A model generated the notes under the pieces. It did not search any database. It saw only the letters and a list, made by a program, of their open reading frames with translations, and was not told the DNA's origin. The translations under genes and the position numbers were made by a program. 64,000 bases of DNA from contig OX411543.1 in assembly GCA_948146395.1 (NCBI GenBank), forward strand, positions 66,413,474-66,477,473, read 5' to 3'. Below are positions 22,071 to 34,861 of this stretch, in pieces; within the stretch, counting starts at the first letter, position 1, and each line of letters opens with the position of its first letter. Source of the DNA: Fragum whitleyi (taxonomy: Eukaryota; Mollusca; Bivalvia; Cardiida; Cardiidae).

Positions 22071-22930
22071 ATACAAGGAAAAATAATGAAAACTTCACTT
22101 AGTATTATAAATTATGTGACCATGTGAATATTGATGTAGTCTAGTGATTACCGTGACATAGAAAAAGGAGCCTCAACGTTAACTTCGTTGTTAACAAAAC
22201 TCATATTTTGTTAATGGATACATTGATGTGAAACTTTGATGGAATTTTCCATTTCCAATGACTGTACATTTGTGGCAGTCTAGTTATAAGTCGCGTCATG
22301 ATAAAAGGAGCCATTATGTAATTTTTGTGTTAACACAACTCCTTCATTGATACAGGGAAGTTAATGAATGTTTTTTCACTTAGAATTAAACATCCTGTGA
22401 CCATGTGCATATTGATGTGATCTGTTAAATTTATACTGTAACATAGAAAATGGGCCTTAATGTAAACCTTATAAAACAAAACACTTCTTTTAAATGGATA
22501 CATTCATATGAAACTTTCACAGAACATTGCATTTCTAGTGACTATGTGCATTTGTGGTAATATAGCTACATGTCGCGTAATGATGAAAAGGGCCTTTAAA
22601 TATATATCTAGTGTGAACACAACTCCTTCATTTATACATTGAAGATAATGGAATATACGCTTAGTATTTTACATCATGTTACCATGTGCATAATGATGTG
22701 GTTTAACGATATATTCTGCGTAAAAAAGGGATATTACTGTAAACTTCTTTTCAACAAAACTTCTCTTTTATTTATGGATACATTCATGTGAAACTTTCAC
22801 AGAATGTTCCATTTCCAGTGACTATGTGCATTTGTGGCTGTTAAAGTACATGCGCATCATGTTAAAAAGGGCATTTATGTATATTCTGTGTTAACACAAC
22901 CCCCTTTCATTTATACACAGATTTTCGTAA
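22059..22930 (+). repeat. Tandem repeat, about 281-bp period, three copies
   Basis: ACTCCTTCATTTATACA-type strings at 22059, 22339 and 22622 mark three units. Each contains TGTGACCATGTG...TTGATGTG, then GAAACTTTCACAGAATGTTC and GTGACTATGTGCATTTGTGG. The unit is a dimer of two related halves. Confidence 0.7.
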
Positions 22931-24330
22931 AAACTTAACAGAATATTTCTCATTATCTTTAAATTTGGTTATATGCCACACCACGAAAAGGAGCGTATAT
23001 TTGTATAAAACTCTCATAGAATGTTCCTTTTCAAGTGAAGGTTTGGTCATGATATGCTTTGTCATGGGAAAAGGGGCTTGGCTTTATGTCATATTTGTTA
23101 GTTATTGTTTACACGAATTCTTCAGTTATGAATTGATTGTCATTAAACTTAAACAAAAAAATATCTATATTTGTTTTGCGACAATTGCCACAACTTTGCC
23201 GTTTGGTGCAATTATGCGGTCTCAGGCCCTCATTGGCCTTTTCTTCATTTGTCCTCCTAACGGGTTGAAAAATCATTTCCATAAATCTACACTCATGACA
23301 TGTAAGGGAGGGGTTGTGTGTGGAGTGTGTTTATAGCTTAAGTTTTTGTCGTTATAGAACTGAAATAAATGAGTATTAATGATATTTGAATTCAAGCTAT
23401 AGCTACCAAATTCGTTACCCTAATCGACGTCATGTTATATTAACACATTGTCATAAATTCCGAGCAGCCTCCATCAGTAAAGACAGAAAATTACAGGTTC
23501 ATTGTGTTGCTTCTCTCTGAAAATTATAGGTGTATTGTACACAGCAGACAGAAATCTTATTCTAAACACGGAGATTTCTGTAAAATTCACGGTCTTTGTA
23601 TTGTTTTTGTCCAATGGAAGATTTCTAATTAGTAACACATTTGTGTCTGCCTTAAATTTCTTGATTTATGTAATATGAATTCAAAGTATTTTTTCATTTC
23701 CCCTAAGTAATTCGAACGATATGGAATTGAATAGAAGACGATGGGAAGAAAAATTGTATTAATATTTTCTTGGAGAAAGAGTGCTTAACTAATATTCATT
23801 TTTATGCCAAACATAACTTTGGTAATGTAGTTATGTTTAAATTTTTATTTTAAAGATTCATAACAATAAATTGTTTTCCGTGTCCATCAGAAAAAAAATG
23901 TTTCCCGGAGAAATGTAAAAGAAAGAAGGTCTCACTCTCAGCCTTTTCAATAAATGATTTGTGATATAATTTCAATAACACTTTTACTAAATAAAAAAAT
24001 CGAAATATTCGGTTACTAGATGTTTTGTTGCTAAATGACAATTTTCTTTTATTTATTCATAACCAGTTGTACTGCAATCTGCATACCCTAATTTCCAGGG
24101 CAACTGAAAACTTCTTTTTTCAACAGGGTAATGGACCCTGAAGGCGAATAATGATCATCCTAGATTCAGAAGAGAGAAATAATAAGAAAAACTTGTCTAT
24201 AAACTTTACGCAATCTAGCACGACTCGACATCTTTAGCACTTCAAAAATGGTGGGTCAAATTTCTAGCCGTATAATATATGTTTTGAAATCTCAATATTT
24301 AAAAAAAATCATGACCATACAGTTAATACA
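22931..24330. other. Decayed end of array, then AT-rich DNA
   Basis: Array-like strings (CTCTCATAGAATGTTCC) persist to about 23060. After that I see no gene. The frame at 22965-23336 begins inside the repeat and is not credible. Confidence 0.45.
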
Positions 24331-24448
24331 TATATTGTGAAACATTGTTGACCTGTCACTCATTATTTTTCGTAAACTTTCGTTAATATCCGCGAGGTTA
24401 TTAAAAAAAATCTTTTAACATCAAATTAAATAGTGTATTGTTGTAATT

Positions 24449-24531
24449 GGGTCCGTAGCGCAGTGGTCTAAACCGTTTGACAAGTAGAGTTATTGATCTG
24501 ACAGACCAGGTTCAAATACGCACGCAGTCGG
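24449..24531 (+). ncRNA. tRNA-like module, left arm
   Basis: GGGTCCGTAGCGCAGTGGTC holds an A-box-like motif (TAGCGCAGTGGT). GGTTCAAATAC at 24509-24519 is B-box-like, with near-tRNA spacing. No complementary acceptor stem closes it, so it is not a functional tRNA gene. Confidence 0.6.
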
Positions 24532-25154
24532 ATACAGTGTTTTTCCCCCCTCAAATTGTTTTAAATGTAATTTTATGATTAAATAAAGGGACAGGTTTAT
24601 TCTCTCTTGAATTTCTTGTTTGCAATATTCTATATTGACATTTTTTCTAAATCAAATGTCTCATTACTTTAATTTTCATGTAATTAATAAGTTAATGTCA
24701 CATATTCAAGCTGAGGTCACGAGGTTTTTGATCGTCAACCTAGCCTTTTTTGTTTCTCTTAAGCAGCACCTTACTGACTCAGTTGAATTGTCTTCTTTCG
24801 TTTATGACATTTATTGCCAATAATATTATTACTATTTTTCTTATCGTACGATACATTTCATTGCTTTTTGTTACTTCTGTTCATTTCTTTTACGGAATTC
24901 TTTATCAATTTCTCATTTATTTCGAGGGGTGTGATAGATTTATCCTGTATTTTTTTTTCCTAAAAAAATTTTTTTTTCTGCTTTGCATATGCTACTTATC
25001 AATAAGAAACCACTTGATGCTGAATATCAAACGGATAACCCACACAGAACAATGAACAAAATAAAGCAAACTGTGTCGTGCTTTTTTATATGCAAAAATT
25101 TAATTACAGCCATTAAAATTAAGATCTTATTAACAAGAAAGAAAAAGAATAAGG

Positions 25155-25230
25155 CGAGAAAGAGATTCGATCTTCGGACCTCTGCATTGCAAGTTCCTGA
25201 CCTTACACCTATAGCTGTGTCTGGTCATTT
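25155..25230 (-). ncRNA. tRNA-like module, right arm
   Basis: On the minus strand it reads AGCTATAGGTGTAAGGTCAG (A-box position) and later GGTCCGAAGATCGAATCTC (B-box-like at 25162-25172). It is degenerate and lies opposite in orientation to the left-arm module. Confidence 0.5.
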
Positions 25231-25362
25231 ATCACAACTGGGTATATTTTGTTATTTGAATGTACTGTTCGCATATTTTGAATCTATATAAGGAAGAGGG
25301 TTCCGAATATCAATTAAGGCCAACGGGAATATTAAATGAGTGACAGGTCAACAATGTTTCAC

Positions 25363-25385
25363 AATATATATATATATATATATAT
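25363..25385. repeat. (AT)n microsatellite
   Basis: Pure TA/AT dinucleotide run at the right edge of the TIR element. Confidence 0.9.
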
Positions 25386-25699
25386 ACACAACTACAACCT
25401 TACTTATTTCCTTGCGTTATATAAACAAACTACAACATTGCTTATTTCCTTGCTGGATATTTATCCTAGGTTTTAAGGTTATAATAGAAATGGTCGTTTA
25501 AATGTATCGATAAATAACATCACATTGGTAGTTAACATATAAATAAATACATAAATGAACCGTAATTTTCTGAGACAGTGCAAATCAATGAAATATTTTG
25601 AGTAAGTAAGCAATTTGACCGATGACACAAAAAGTATATGTGGTAAAGTATTTCCGATTTGCTTAGTGAAATTCACTAATTAGAAGTAAAGACAATTAA
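25386..25699. other. AT-rich spacer, no feature seen
   Basis: ACAAACTACAAC-like strings occur twice around 25388 and 25426. No gene is visible. Confidence 0.4.
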
Positions 25700-26065
25700 C
25701 AAATAAAATCATCAAATGCCAGAGAGTGACCCAAGATTGCCCACCTTAGTTAACTTGTCGAAGATCTGAGCGCTTGATCTAAATTATGACCATACTTGAA
25801 TCCCTTTCAATATTGTTAGAGATTACATCGAGACAATCATTCCAATCAATTTTCAAGATGAGTGAGATAAAAAGGTCTGCTTGTCATCAAGTTTTTTTTT
25901 CACTCTTGATCCCTTGAACTTGACCCAGGTTTCATCAAGACAACAGTCGGACCATTTTCCAGGTTGATTAAGCAAAAGGTATAGCCTCTAGAATCATATC
26001 TACAAGGTTTTTTCTAAGATTTGACCTCTTGGCCTCATTTGAACGAAATTTCTTCATCCGGTATT
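25700..26065 (-). repeat. Fragment of the 36.9-kb repeat family, minus strand
   Basis: Read on the minus strand it contains GGTCAAATCTTAGAAAAAAC, CTTGTAGA, TTGCTTAATCAACCTGGAAA and GGGTCAAGTTC, the ordered strings of the units at 37-38.6 kb. It is decayed. Confidence 0.6.
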
Positions 26066-27990
26066 TTTTATTTTTATATGTATATTTATCTCGCTTATGA
26101 CTGAAATTTACATCTCATTGTGAAACATATGAACCGTGTGATTCTGAAAAAAAGCCTGTAGATATACAGCTTTCTCACTCTGTGGTTGTGCGACCCGAAA
26201 TGTCGTACCTACAGTTTGAATAAAGCCGTAGTTACAACATTCCGGTCATTAACCAAAAAACACAAACAAACTTGCCTTTTCTCAACAGAGACATAATCTT
26301 TTAAACTTTGCACACTTTTCTTTCGAAGTGATTAATAACATTCTATTTTGAAACAACCGATACTGCCTTTGGCAGACTCAAAGATAAAAGTGGACACCTA
26401 CTTCAAAGTTTTCCTTGAAAGTATTTCTTGAAATTTCATGGTTGCTATAGGCAAGGCAATCCTATTGATGGGGGATTTCCTGGCCTAAAATCACCTGTAA
26501 AATAACTGATATGGCAAGACAGCTTTCATGTATACATGTATTAGTATATTGGTTTAATTCAAGCATAATAAAACCACGTACAAAGATCAACTAAACCAGG
26601 GAAAGTCCCTCGTCGGCTATCCGTCTAGAAAAATCAGCAATTTGCATACACTTTTTTTATTTTATCGGTAATCCAATCACTTGATATTTTCATTAATAGC
26701 ATGAAAAGCGACAACCCTCTGTCTGAGAACGTAAAAACACAATAAATGAATCTTCCAATAGTGCAGTTTTCAAGATTTATCCCCTACACATTGTTCCTGG
26801 GATCTTTATTTATTTTCCGAGTATTATTTCTTTCCCCAACACGTTACGTGGATTTCTTTCCGCTTAAGTTTTCATGATGACGTTGTTAAGTGATTAAAAA
26901 AATTACATGGGCCTTCTAACATGTAGCCATACACATTTTTTTGTACACGAACAGTCTCTGTTTACGTCACTGTGATTTCTAACTCACGAAAATATTGAGG
27001 TCAAACAGCTTATAACAAGCATTACTCGTTTTTTCGAGATGTTTTCTACTTCATCGGATGGATTTCTTTAGAAATTCCACCCATCGTTCGAAGTCGTCTA
27101 CAACTTTTTACAATTTAGCCTTATTACTTCAAAATATGTTTAAACACCATTGACGCACCATCGTCGTTTTAAGAAGCATTTTTACACCATATTTAATACT
27201 GATACCTTGACTTTGGTAAAACTTGAAAGCAATAAATGTACACTAACCATTCCTGAATTCAAACTTATCTAAGAAATCGGCTAAAACACAATTTTTTCCT
27301 CGGAAATGATCTTGATTTTTTGTTTATGACCTTCGAGCTGGTATTAACAGGATTGTCTTGGTTCACGCTATACATGTAGTCATGTGAAACATGAAGATAA
27401 TATATATCATATGTTACAGATAAAGCCAGACTTAAAAAATATGACTTTGACTTTGACGAATGACCTTGACTGAAATATTTTGTCACAAGCAGAACGCATT
27501 ATGAAAATGAAGGCTAATATTCCTTAACGTTTCAAAGTTATGGACAATGTCAAAGTTTAATTGCACCTTTCTGCTCTTGAAAAAAACGACACTTACTTTT
27601 CCTAATGGAAATTAAAATTGAAACCAAGAGTAAGGTCATGTCGAACAATAATCGTGAATACCTTGTAATTTGCCGTGTTAAAGAAACACAAGCATGTACC
27701 ATTGTTCCATTTTTAAGCGAAATATGGAACAGCAGAGAAAAATGATGCTCCATTCTATCTTACGGTGAAGTGAAATGGAAAAGGATTAGGCTAAAATAAT
27801 TACATGTATGATAAAAAAAACTGCTCCAGCTGCCTGCGTGATTACAAACATTAGATAAAATATAAACTAGTATATGGTTTGCCTATTCGCATTAACACAC
27901 CTTATTTCGTAGTTAAATAAATACCTTGTGAAATTTTGAAATAAAACAAATCGAGAGTTTATCGCATGTTGACGGAGGGAATTATACTTT
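26066..27990. other. Long AT-rich stretch, no supported gene
   Basis: The minus frames at 27265 and 27550 have no recognisable domain. No RNA gene or repeat is recognised. Confidence 0.45.
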
Positions 27991-27992
27991 TT

Positions 27993-29532
27993 AGCTCACC
28001 TGAGCACATCGTGCTCAAGGTGAGCTTTTGTGATCATTGAATGTCCGTCGTCCGTCGTGTGTCGTGCGTCGTCCGTCGTCCGTCGTCCGTCGTGCGTCGT
28101 CAGGCGTCAACAATTTAGGTGTTTGCACTCTAGAGGCCACAAATATGAACCAATCATAATGAAACTTGGTCAGAATGATTGTCATGTCACAAGGATGAAC
28201 CCTATTGAAAATGGGAAGGATCCGTGCCATATCACGGGAAAAGGAGCCTTAATGACATTTTTCTTGTTAACACTCTAGAGGCCACAAATAAGGCCCAATC
28301 TTCATGAAACTTTGTCAGAATGTTGGCCAGGTCATAAGGATGAACCCTATTGAAAATGGGAATGATCTGTGCCATATCACGGGAAAAGGAGCCTTAATGA
28401 CAATTTTCTTGTTTACACTCTAGAGGCCACAAATATGGTCCAATCTTCATGAAACTTGGACAGAATGATTGTCAGGTCACAAGGATGAACCCTATTGAAA
28501 ATGGGTAGGATCTGTGCCATATCACGGGAAAAGGAGCCTTAATGACATTTTTCTTGCTTACCCTCTAGAGGTAACAAATATTGTCCAATCTTTATGAAAC
28601 TTGGTCAGAATGTTTGTCAGGTCATAAGGATGAACTCTATTGAAAATGGGAAGGATCCGTGCCATATCACGGGAAAAGGAGCCTTAATGACATTTTTCTT
28701 GTAACACTCTAGAGGCCACAAATAAGGCCCAATCTTCATGAAACTTTGTCAGAATGTTGGCCAGGTCACAAGGATGAACCCTATTGAAAATGGGAATGAT
28801 CTGTGCCATATCACGGGAAAAGGAGCCTTAATGACAATTTTCTTGTTTACACTCTAGAGGCCACAAATATGGTCCAATCTTCATGAAACTTGGACAGAAT
28901 AATTGTCAGGTCACAAGGATGAACCCTATTGAAAATGGGTAGGATCTGTGCCATATCACGGGAAAAGGAGCCTTAATGACATTTTTCTTGCTTACCCTCT
29001 ACAGGTAACAAATATTGTCCAATCTTTATGAAACTTGGTCAGAATGTTTGTCAGGTCATAAGGATGAACTCTAATGAAAATGAGAAGGATCAAGGCCAAA
29101 TCACAGGAAAAGGGGCCTTAATAACAATTTTCTTGTTTACGCTCTAGAGGCCATAAATATAGTCCAATCTTCATGAAACTTGGTCAGAATGATGGCTAGG
29201 TCACAAAGATGAACCCTATCAAAAATGGGAAATATCCATGCCATATCACGGAAAAAGGGGCCTTAATGACAATTTTCTTGTTTACACTCTAGAGGCTACA
29301 AATATGGTCCAATCTTTATGAAACTTGGACAGAATGTTAGCCAGGTCACAAGGATGAGCCCTTTTGAAAATTTGAAGGATCTGTGCCATATAATGGGAAA
29401 AGGGGCCTTGTTGATACTCTAGAGACCACTAGTTTTAAAATTACAATTACGATTTGCTGGAAAATTTGATAATAGTTTATTTAGACAAAGATACACAGGT
29501 GAGCGATATAGGACCATCATGGTCCTCTTGTT
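27993..29532 (+). repeat. GCTCACCTGAGC-type element with ~145-bp units and 434-bp higher order
   Basis: Starts with a hairpin (27993-28025: AGCTCACCTGAGCAC, loop, GTGCTCAAGGTGAGCT), then a GTCGTCC-rich run (28043-28105). About nine tandem units follow, each with CTCTAGAGGCCACAAATA, CTTCATGAAACTTGG, GGTCACAAGGATGAACCCTA and ATCACGGGAAAAGGAGCC. A three-unit block repeats with a 434-base offset (compare 28291 and 28725). It closes with CAGGTGAGCGATATAGGACC and GGTCCTCTTGTT. No credible coding frame; those at 28015-28278 are opposite-strand shadows of the TCG-rich head. Confidence 0.8.
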
Positions 29533-29860
29533 TTATCAAGTGCACAAATACGAGAAAAAATGTGAGGCCATCACTTCGATTTCGCATATCACCAAACTTT
29601 ATATTTCGAATCTTAATTCTTAGTGTCTATAACGTTTTAAGTGATTGTAGTCCATATTTGTGAAAATGAAAAAAAAAATGTTCACATTTTATTGTCAACA
29701 TCAACTAGGGGAGGGGATAAATTTTGACATCTAAAAGTAAAAAAAAAGGAATAACCTAAGAATTAAGTAGCGTTTTTGTTCTCTTGCACCACACAGCAAT
29801 TTTAAGAAGAAAAAAAACTGCCAAGTTACAAGTAAATCGGACCTAAGGTAACATAAATAT
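29533..29860. other. AT-rich spacer, no feature seen
   Basis: Poly-A interruptions at 29670 and 29739. No gene visible. Confidence 0.4.
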
Positions 29861-29864
29861 GTTC

Positions 29865-29955
29865 CAGACAAAAGAAGTTGACGTCACCCGCCCGCCGGAC
29901 GCCACATTTGATATCATATTTCGTCACGTATTTCGACGGGCGTATAAAAACCAAA
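29865..29955 (-). repeat. GTATACGCC-type repeat fragment, minus strand
   Basis: Read on the minus strand it starts TTTTTATACGCCCGTCGAAA and continues to a GGCGGGCGGGTGACGTCAAC segment. It is related to 39840-39947 (minus) and 63781-64000 (plus). Confidence 0.5.
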
Positions 29956-32063
29956 ACATTATATCACGGTTAATCCGAAAATAGACGATTTATATACGTA
30001 CGACAATGATATCGAGACCGTCGTGGCAAAATTTTACATGTAACTGTTTTTAGCAATACATTGAGTGAAAATAAGCAATAGATTCGTCAAAAACATAATA
30101 CAAATTCGTCATTGGAATACACGCAACGAAATTTCGTTATTTCTGCTTCTATCGGTATCCTTTTCTCTTCTGTTCTCTATCTATTTATCTCCACCATTTC
30201 TCTGTCTGTGAAAACACTTTTGAAATAGTACTTAGTTGCCACTATTGAAATATATTTAATGCCAGTAGAAACTTGGGAATAACTAGAATCAAAACCTTTT
30301 CGATCGATTTTTAATTAAGTCGGCCGATGCAATCTTAAAGGAAAGCTATGTGGGTCGATGATACCATTTAGAGATAATTGCTTAGAAAGTTGGTCGTGTA
30401 ACAATCAGATGCAATGATGTTTTTGTCACGTGCAAAACTCATGTGAACATAGTAATTCATCGCAGTGATTGCAACATTTCTATTAAAAAAAGATTCGATC
30501 TGCAACTTGAAATGATGTTATTGTAGCAAAACTCCATAGTATGGATTTCATCTAGATTCAAAAGAATTGTGATAGCTTATATATTATCTAAGGCATTATG
30601 TTGTTTTGTCTTAATGAGATGAGTTTATCATGTAGTATCTTTATAAATTTATCTATTAACCATTGAGGATCCAAAGTCGACATATGATATACATATCAAC
30701 CTGAAACTGAATCTAACAATACTTTAATGAGACTTAAATAAGCAAAGATTTAAAGCACATGAAGCATTTTCACACTTCTGCTTGAATGTTGTGTAAGAGC
30801 ATAAGAAATAAAGGGAGTGAATTAAATATCCTCCATTACTCTTTTAAAGCAGCTTCCAGTTGTACAAGACACTTTAAAGCCTGTTGTTGGATACATATTT
30901 AACATTTGGAAATTGCTTTGAATGATCTTGCACTTCTATTGCCTTAACTTTTAAAAGTCTTAAAAAGTAAATCAACTTTCTTGGAACGACAGTGTTTCGA
31001 ATTGATAATAGCTTAATGTCCTTTCAGGGCGCCGTTAATCTCAGATACTCTGACAAATGATTACTTGACAACACCAGGTTTAACATATTTGCAAAGCAGG
31101 GCCTTGCATATATAACGCTTCAGAAGAGTTTATGTGTCTTGAAAAACTCAGTTCAGTCATAAATGACATGTCTTTAGATGGTTGTGGAGCGTGTACAGTC
31201 TTCTAACGTCGAATCTGTAATCACAATGTTACCACCGGTGGTTCCTCAAAAGAAATGGACAGAGGGTTTTTAAAGTTTTACTGAATTATTGACGTTTATT
31301 ATCATTTAGACGCCATGTCGATGTCGTCATTAGATTAAACATGCTAAAACAGTATTGATGGATTGTTTGATTAAACTTAACTTTGTTTGGTGACTATTCT
31401 TTTACAAAATAAGTAGTAAAAATAGTAGAATTTACGCAACTTGTAAAACAGACTGTATTGAAACCATGTTTTCTTCAATTAAAAATTTGTAGATAACTTT
31501 TTTTTCAAAATTGATTCATTAATTATTATATAGTTGGAAACAAAATACAAAAGGTTTTGTATTACACCATCTAGGATACTTCATAAAGGTTACTATTACT
31601 CTTAATACATATCTGCAAATAAGTTACTTTATATGATACCTTTTCATCAGTCTATTGTCTTCAAATAGTACATGAATTTCAGTGGAGACAACGAAAGGTT
31701 GTTAATGCAATAATCATTTGATAGCTATCTTGATAACAATTAGTCACGTGGTTACAAATATAGCTAGCTTTGTATTGATTAGCAATTTGAACTTCCTTTA
31801 TTGCGAAGATGCAAATTGCTAGGAACTTTTAGAATAATAACTCGACAGGTTTAATATGGGCCATGGTTAAGTTGTCATAAAATTGATGACTATCGATCTG
31901 AATAATTTGCCTTTTAGAAAACGTTTTCAAACTTTGGGGTTTCCCACATATAGAGAATGATCCTTGCATATAGAAAAAATGTCTCAGATAAGCCTATCTA
32001 CTCTCGTCGTGGCATTAACTATAGATCTAGCTCATTTTTATACGTCTGTCGAAAAACGGGGCC
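29956..32063. other. Long AT-rich stretch, no supported gene
   Basis: I see no domain, no RNA gene and no repeat structure in this stretch. Confidence 0.45.
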
Positions 32064-32180
32064 TACAGTAAAAAAAAAAAAAAAAAACATCGTGAAATTG
32101 ACAATCATTCCGATGAAAAACAGTCAAAACACTCGCTCAACGCTCCAATCATTCATTAAAATCCCTCACTCCAATCACTC

Positions 32181-32689
32181 AATCAAAGCACTAAAAGTGC
32201 TGAAGGCCTGGTTTTTACAGAGGCAAAGTGACATTTGAAGGCATGCACTCCATTTTTTCATTCTTTTTAGCAAGGCTTTTTTAGGCGAGGGAAACCAAGG
32301 ATTCCGTTTACCTATAGGGATCGTAAGCCTCATTCCGATCTCACTTCAAAGGAAGAAATGTCGGACAGTATGCTCACTATATAGCGCTGAGTCCGTCAAA
32401 AAACAAAAACAAAAACTAATTCCCAAGGTATAGATTACTTCGCCCGATACCGCTTTGCAGACAGGCACAACTCGGGTTTTTATAATTTTAGTTGAGTTGA
32501 TTGGTTTGCTACTAGTCAGTCAGTTTATCCATTCGATCATGGTTATGGTGTTTTTCTAGGGTCACAAGTTCGTCGGGTCTTTCTTTAACACTGAATTGAA
32601 TTCCATAAAGAAGTTGTATTTTACTGTGGGAACACAAGGGTCAATTTCTAACTTTCCCACAATATGGTCCACCCTATACTCATACCCAA
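32181..32689 (+). repeat. Dispersed 500-bp repeat, copy 2
   Basis: Same orientation and order of blocks as 12394-12897, with substitutions and small indels. It ends near CCACCCTATACTCATACCC. It forms the left end of the candidate family F element. Confidence 0.75.
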
Positions 32690-32825
32690 TAATTTTTCAA
32701 TTTCTACCCTAGATATATATCAAATTACACTCATGTTGATTTACTGTCTGCAACTGTTCCAAGTTGGTCCAGTCTTAAATATTTCTGTTTAAGTTTTTAA
32801 GGATGGGACAAGGCTTTTAATTTTT

Positions 32826-34861
32826 AGCTCACCTGAGCACGAAGTGCTCATGTGAGCTATTGTGATCACCTTTCCTCCGGCGTCCGTCCGTCGGTCGTCG
32901 GTCGTCGTCCGTCGTCCGGCGTCCGTCAACAATTTCTTTAAACGACATCTCCTCCTAAACTACTAGGCCAATTAACACCAAATTTTACAGAAATGTTGCT
33001 TAGGTGGTCCCCTTCAAAAATAGCTAAAAGAATTGAAATCCATGAAAAACTCTGGTTGCTATGGCAACAAAAGGTGAAATTTTAAGAAAATCTTTAAAAT
33101 TCTTCTTCTTCTCAACCAGAAGTCCTACAGACTTAAAACTTGTCATGGATGATCAGTTCATAGACCTGAATAAAAATAACTAAAATCATATCTTTTGGGC
33201 CACCAGGTGCGGAGCACCAGGGGGAGGGGGTAGTACTCTGGGTAAATTTTGTAATCTTTAAGCCTCTTCTTCTTCTGAACCAGGAGCCCTACTGACTTGA
33301 AAATTGGCATGGAGGATCAGCTCATAGACCTTAATAAAAATAGCTAAAATCATATCTTTTGGGCTGCCAGGTGCGGAGCACCAGGGGGGAGGGGGTAGTA
33401 CTTTTGTGAAAAATTTGTAATCTTTAACCTCCTTCTTCTTTTGAACCAGGAGCCTGACAGATTTGAATATTGGCATGGATGATCAGCATATGGACCTTTA
33501 TATAAATAGCTAAAATCATGACTGTAGATTCACCAGGTGCGGAGCACCAGGGGGGAGAGGGTAGTACTTTTGTGAAAATTTTGTAATCTTTAACCTTCTT
33601 CTTCTTCTGAACCACAAGCCCTACTGACTTGAAAATTGGCATGGAGGATCAGCTCATAGACCTTAATAAAAATAGCTAAAATCATATCTTTTGGGCTGCC
33701 AGGTGCGGAGCACCAGGGGGGAGGGGGTAGTACTTTTGTGAAAATTTTGTAATCTTTAACCTTCTTCTTCTTTTGAACCAGGAGCCTGACAGATTTGAAT
33801 ATTGGCATGGATGATCAGAGTATGGACCTTTATATAAATAGCTAAAATCATGACTGTAGATTCACCAGGTGCGGAGCACCAGGGGGTAGAGGGTAGTACT
33901 TTTGTGAAATTTTTTTGTAATCTTTAACCTTCTTCTTCTTCTGAACCACAAGCCCTACTGACTTGAAAATTGGCATGGAGGATCAGCTCATAGACCTTAA
34001 TAAAAATAGCTAAAATCATGACTGTAATGCCACCAGGTGCAGAGGACCAGGGGAGAGGGGGGAGTACTTTTGTGAAAATTTTGTAACTTTAATCTTCATC
34101 TTCTAATGAACAAGGAGCCCTACAGACTTCAATATTGGCATGGATGATAAGCATATGGATCTAAAATAAAATAGCTAAAATCATGAATGTAGGGCCAACA
34201 GATGCGGAGCATTAGGGGGGAGGGGATAGTATTTTGGATCAAATTTGAAATCTTTAACCTTATTCTTCTCCTGGATCAGGAACCATACAGACTTGAAAAT
34301 TGTCATGGGTGATCAATATATTGACATTAATTAAAATAGCTAAAATCATGACTGTAGAGTCAGGTGCTGATTGTCTTGGGGAGGGGGTACTGTACTTTGG
34401 ATCATTTTTTAAATCTTTAAACTTCTTCTAATGAACCAGGAGTCCTACAGACTTGAAAATTGGTATGGATGATCAGCATAATTATGGACATTAATTGAAT
34501 TAGCTAAAATAATGACTGTAGATTCACCAGGTGCAGAGCCGCTTGGGGGAGGGGGATGCTTTGTTGAGAATTTTGAGTCCCTACAGCCTTTATATTTGAC
34601 ATGGATTGATCAACTCATTAAAGAAAACTTTATAAGTCTCAGACTCAGCCTGTATATCTGGCATAGATTAGCTGATCACAGACCTTTTATGAAAAAAGCT
34701 TAAATAAATAATGACCAGGGGAGGAGCAGAGGGGGGAAAGATTATTTCAAATGTTATCTGATTGAATAAGTGAAAATCTCTTTTTCTGTGGTTGCATGGA
34801 CATACCTAGGTAATGAAGCTTTTTTCTCAGGTGAGCGACCCAGGGCCAACGGCCCTCTTGT
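32826..34861 (+). repeat. GCTCACCTGAGC-type element with 166-bp units and 332-bp higher order
   Basis: Begins with hairpin AGCTCACCTGAGCAC-GAA-GTGCTCATGTGAGCT (32826-32858) and a CGTCCGTCGG-rich run. From about 33100 it has tandem units of 166 bases built on TAATCTTTAACCTTCTTC, GGCATGGAGGATCAGC, AATAGCTAAAATCAT and CCAGGTGCGGAGCACCAGG. Two variants alternate (ACTGACTTGAAAATTGGCAT versus ACAGATTTGAATATTGGCAT), so the longer period is 332. Units decay after about 34.1 kb. It closes with CAGGTGAGCGACCCAGGGCC and GGCCCTCTTGTT. Three minus-strand frames of exactly 72 codons, offset by 166 bases, are repeat shadows. Confidence 0.8.

Larger units (their letters stand above)
24331..25368. mobile_element. 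1-kb TIR element with inward-facing tRNA-like modules
   Basis: The left end TATATTGTGAAACATTGTTG...CTCATT (24331-24364) is repeated as its reverse complement at 25335-25368 with no mismatch over about 33 bases. About 120 bases inside each end is a tRNA-like segment: plus strand at 24449-24531, minus strand at 25155-25230. The interior has only short frames. The right end abuts an (AT)n run at 25363-25385, which obscures the target duplication. The mirrored Pol III-like modules suggest either an element whose long arms once carried tRNA-like sequence, or capture of SINEs in opposite orientations. Confidence 0.7.

Noticed and set aside
24449..24531. Functional tRNA gene
   Set aside because: Box-like motifs only; no closing acceptor stem or clear anticodon arm.
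33258..33808. Three minus-strand 72-codon frames with near-identical proteins
   Set aside because: They are offset by exactly the 166-base repeat period and overlap each other; repeat shadow, not a gene family.
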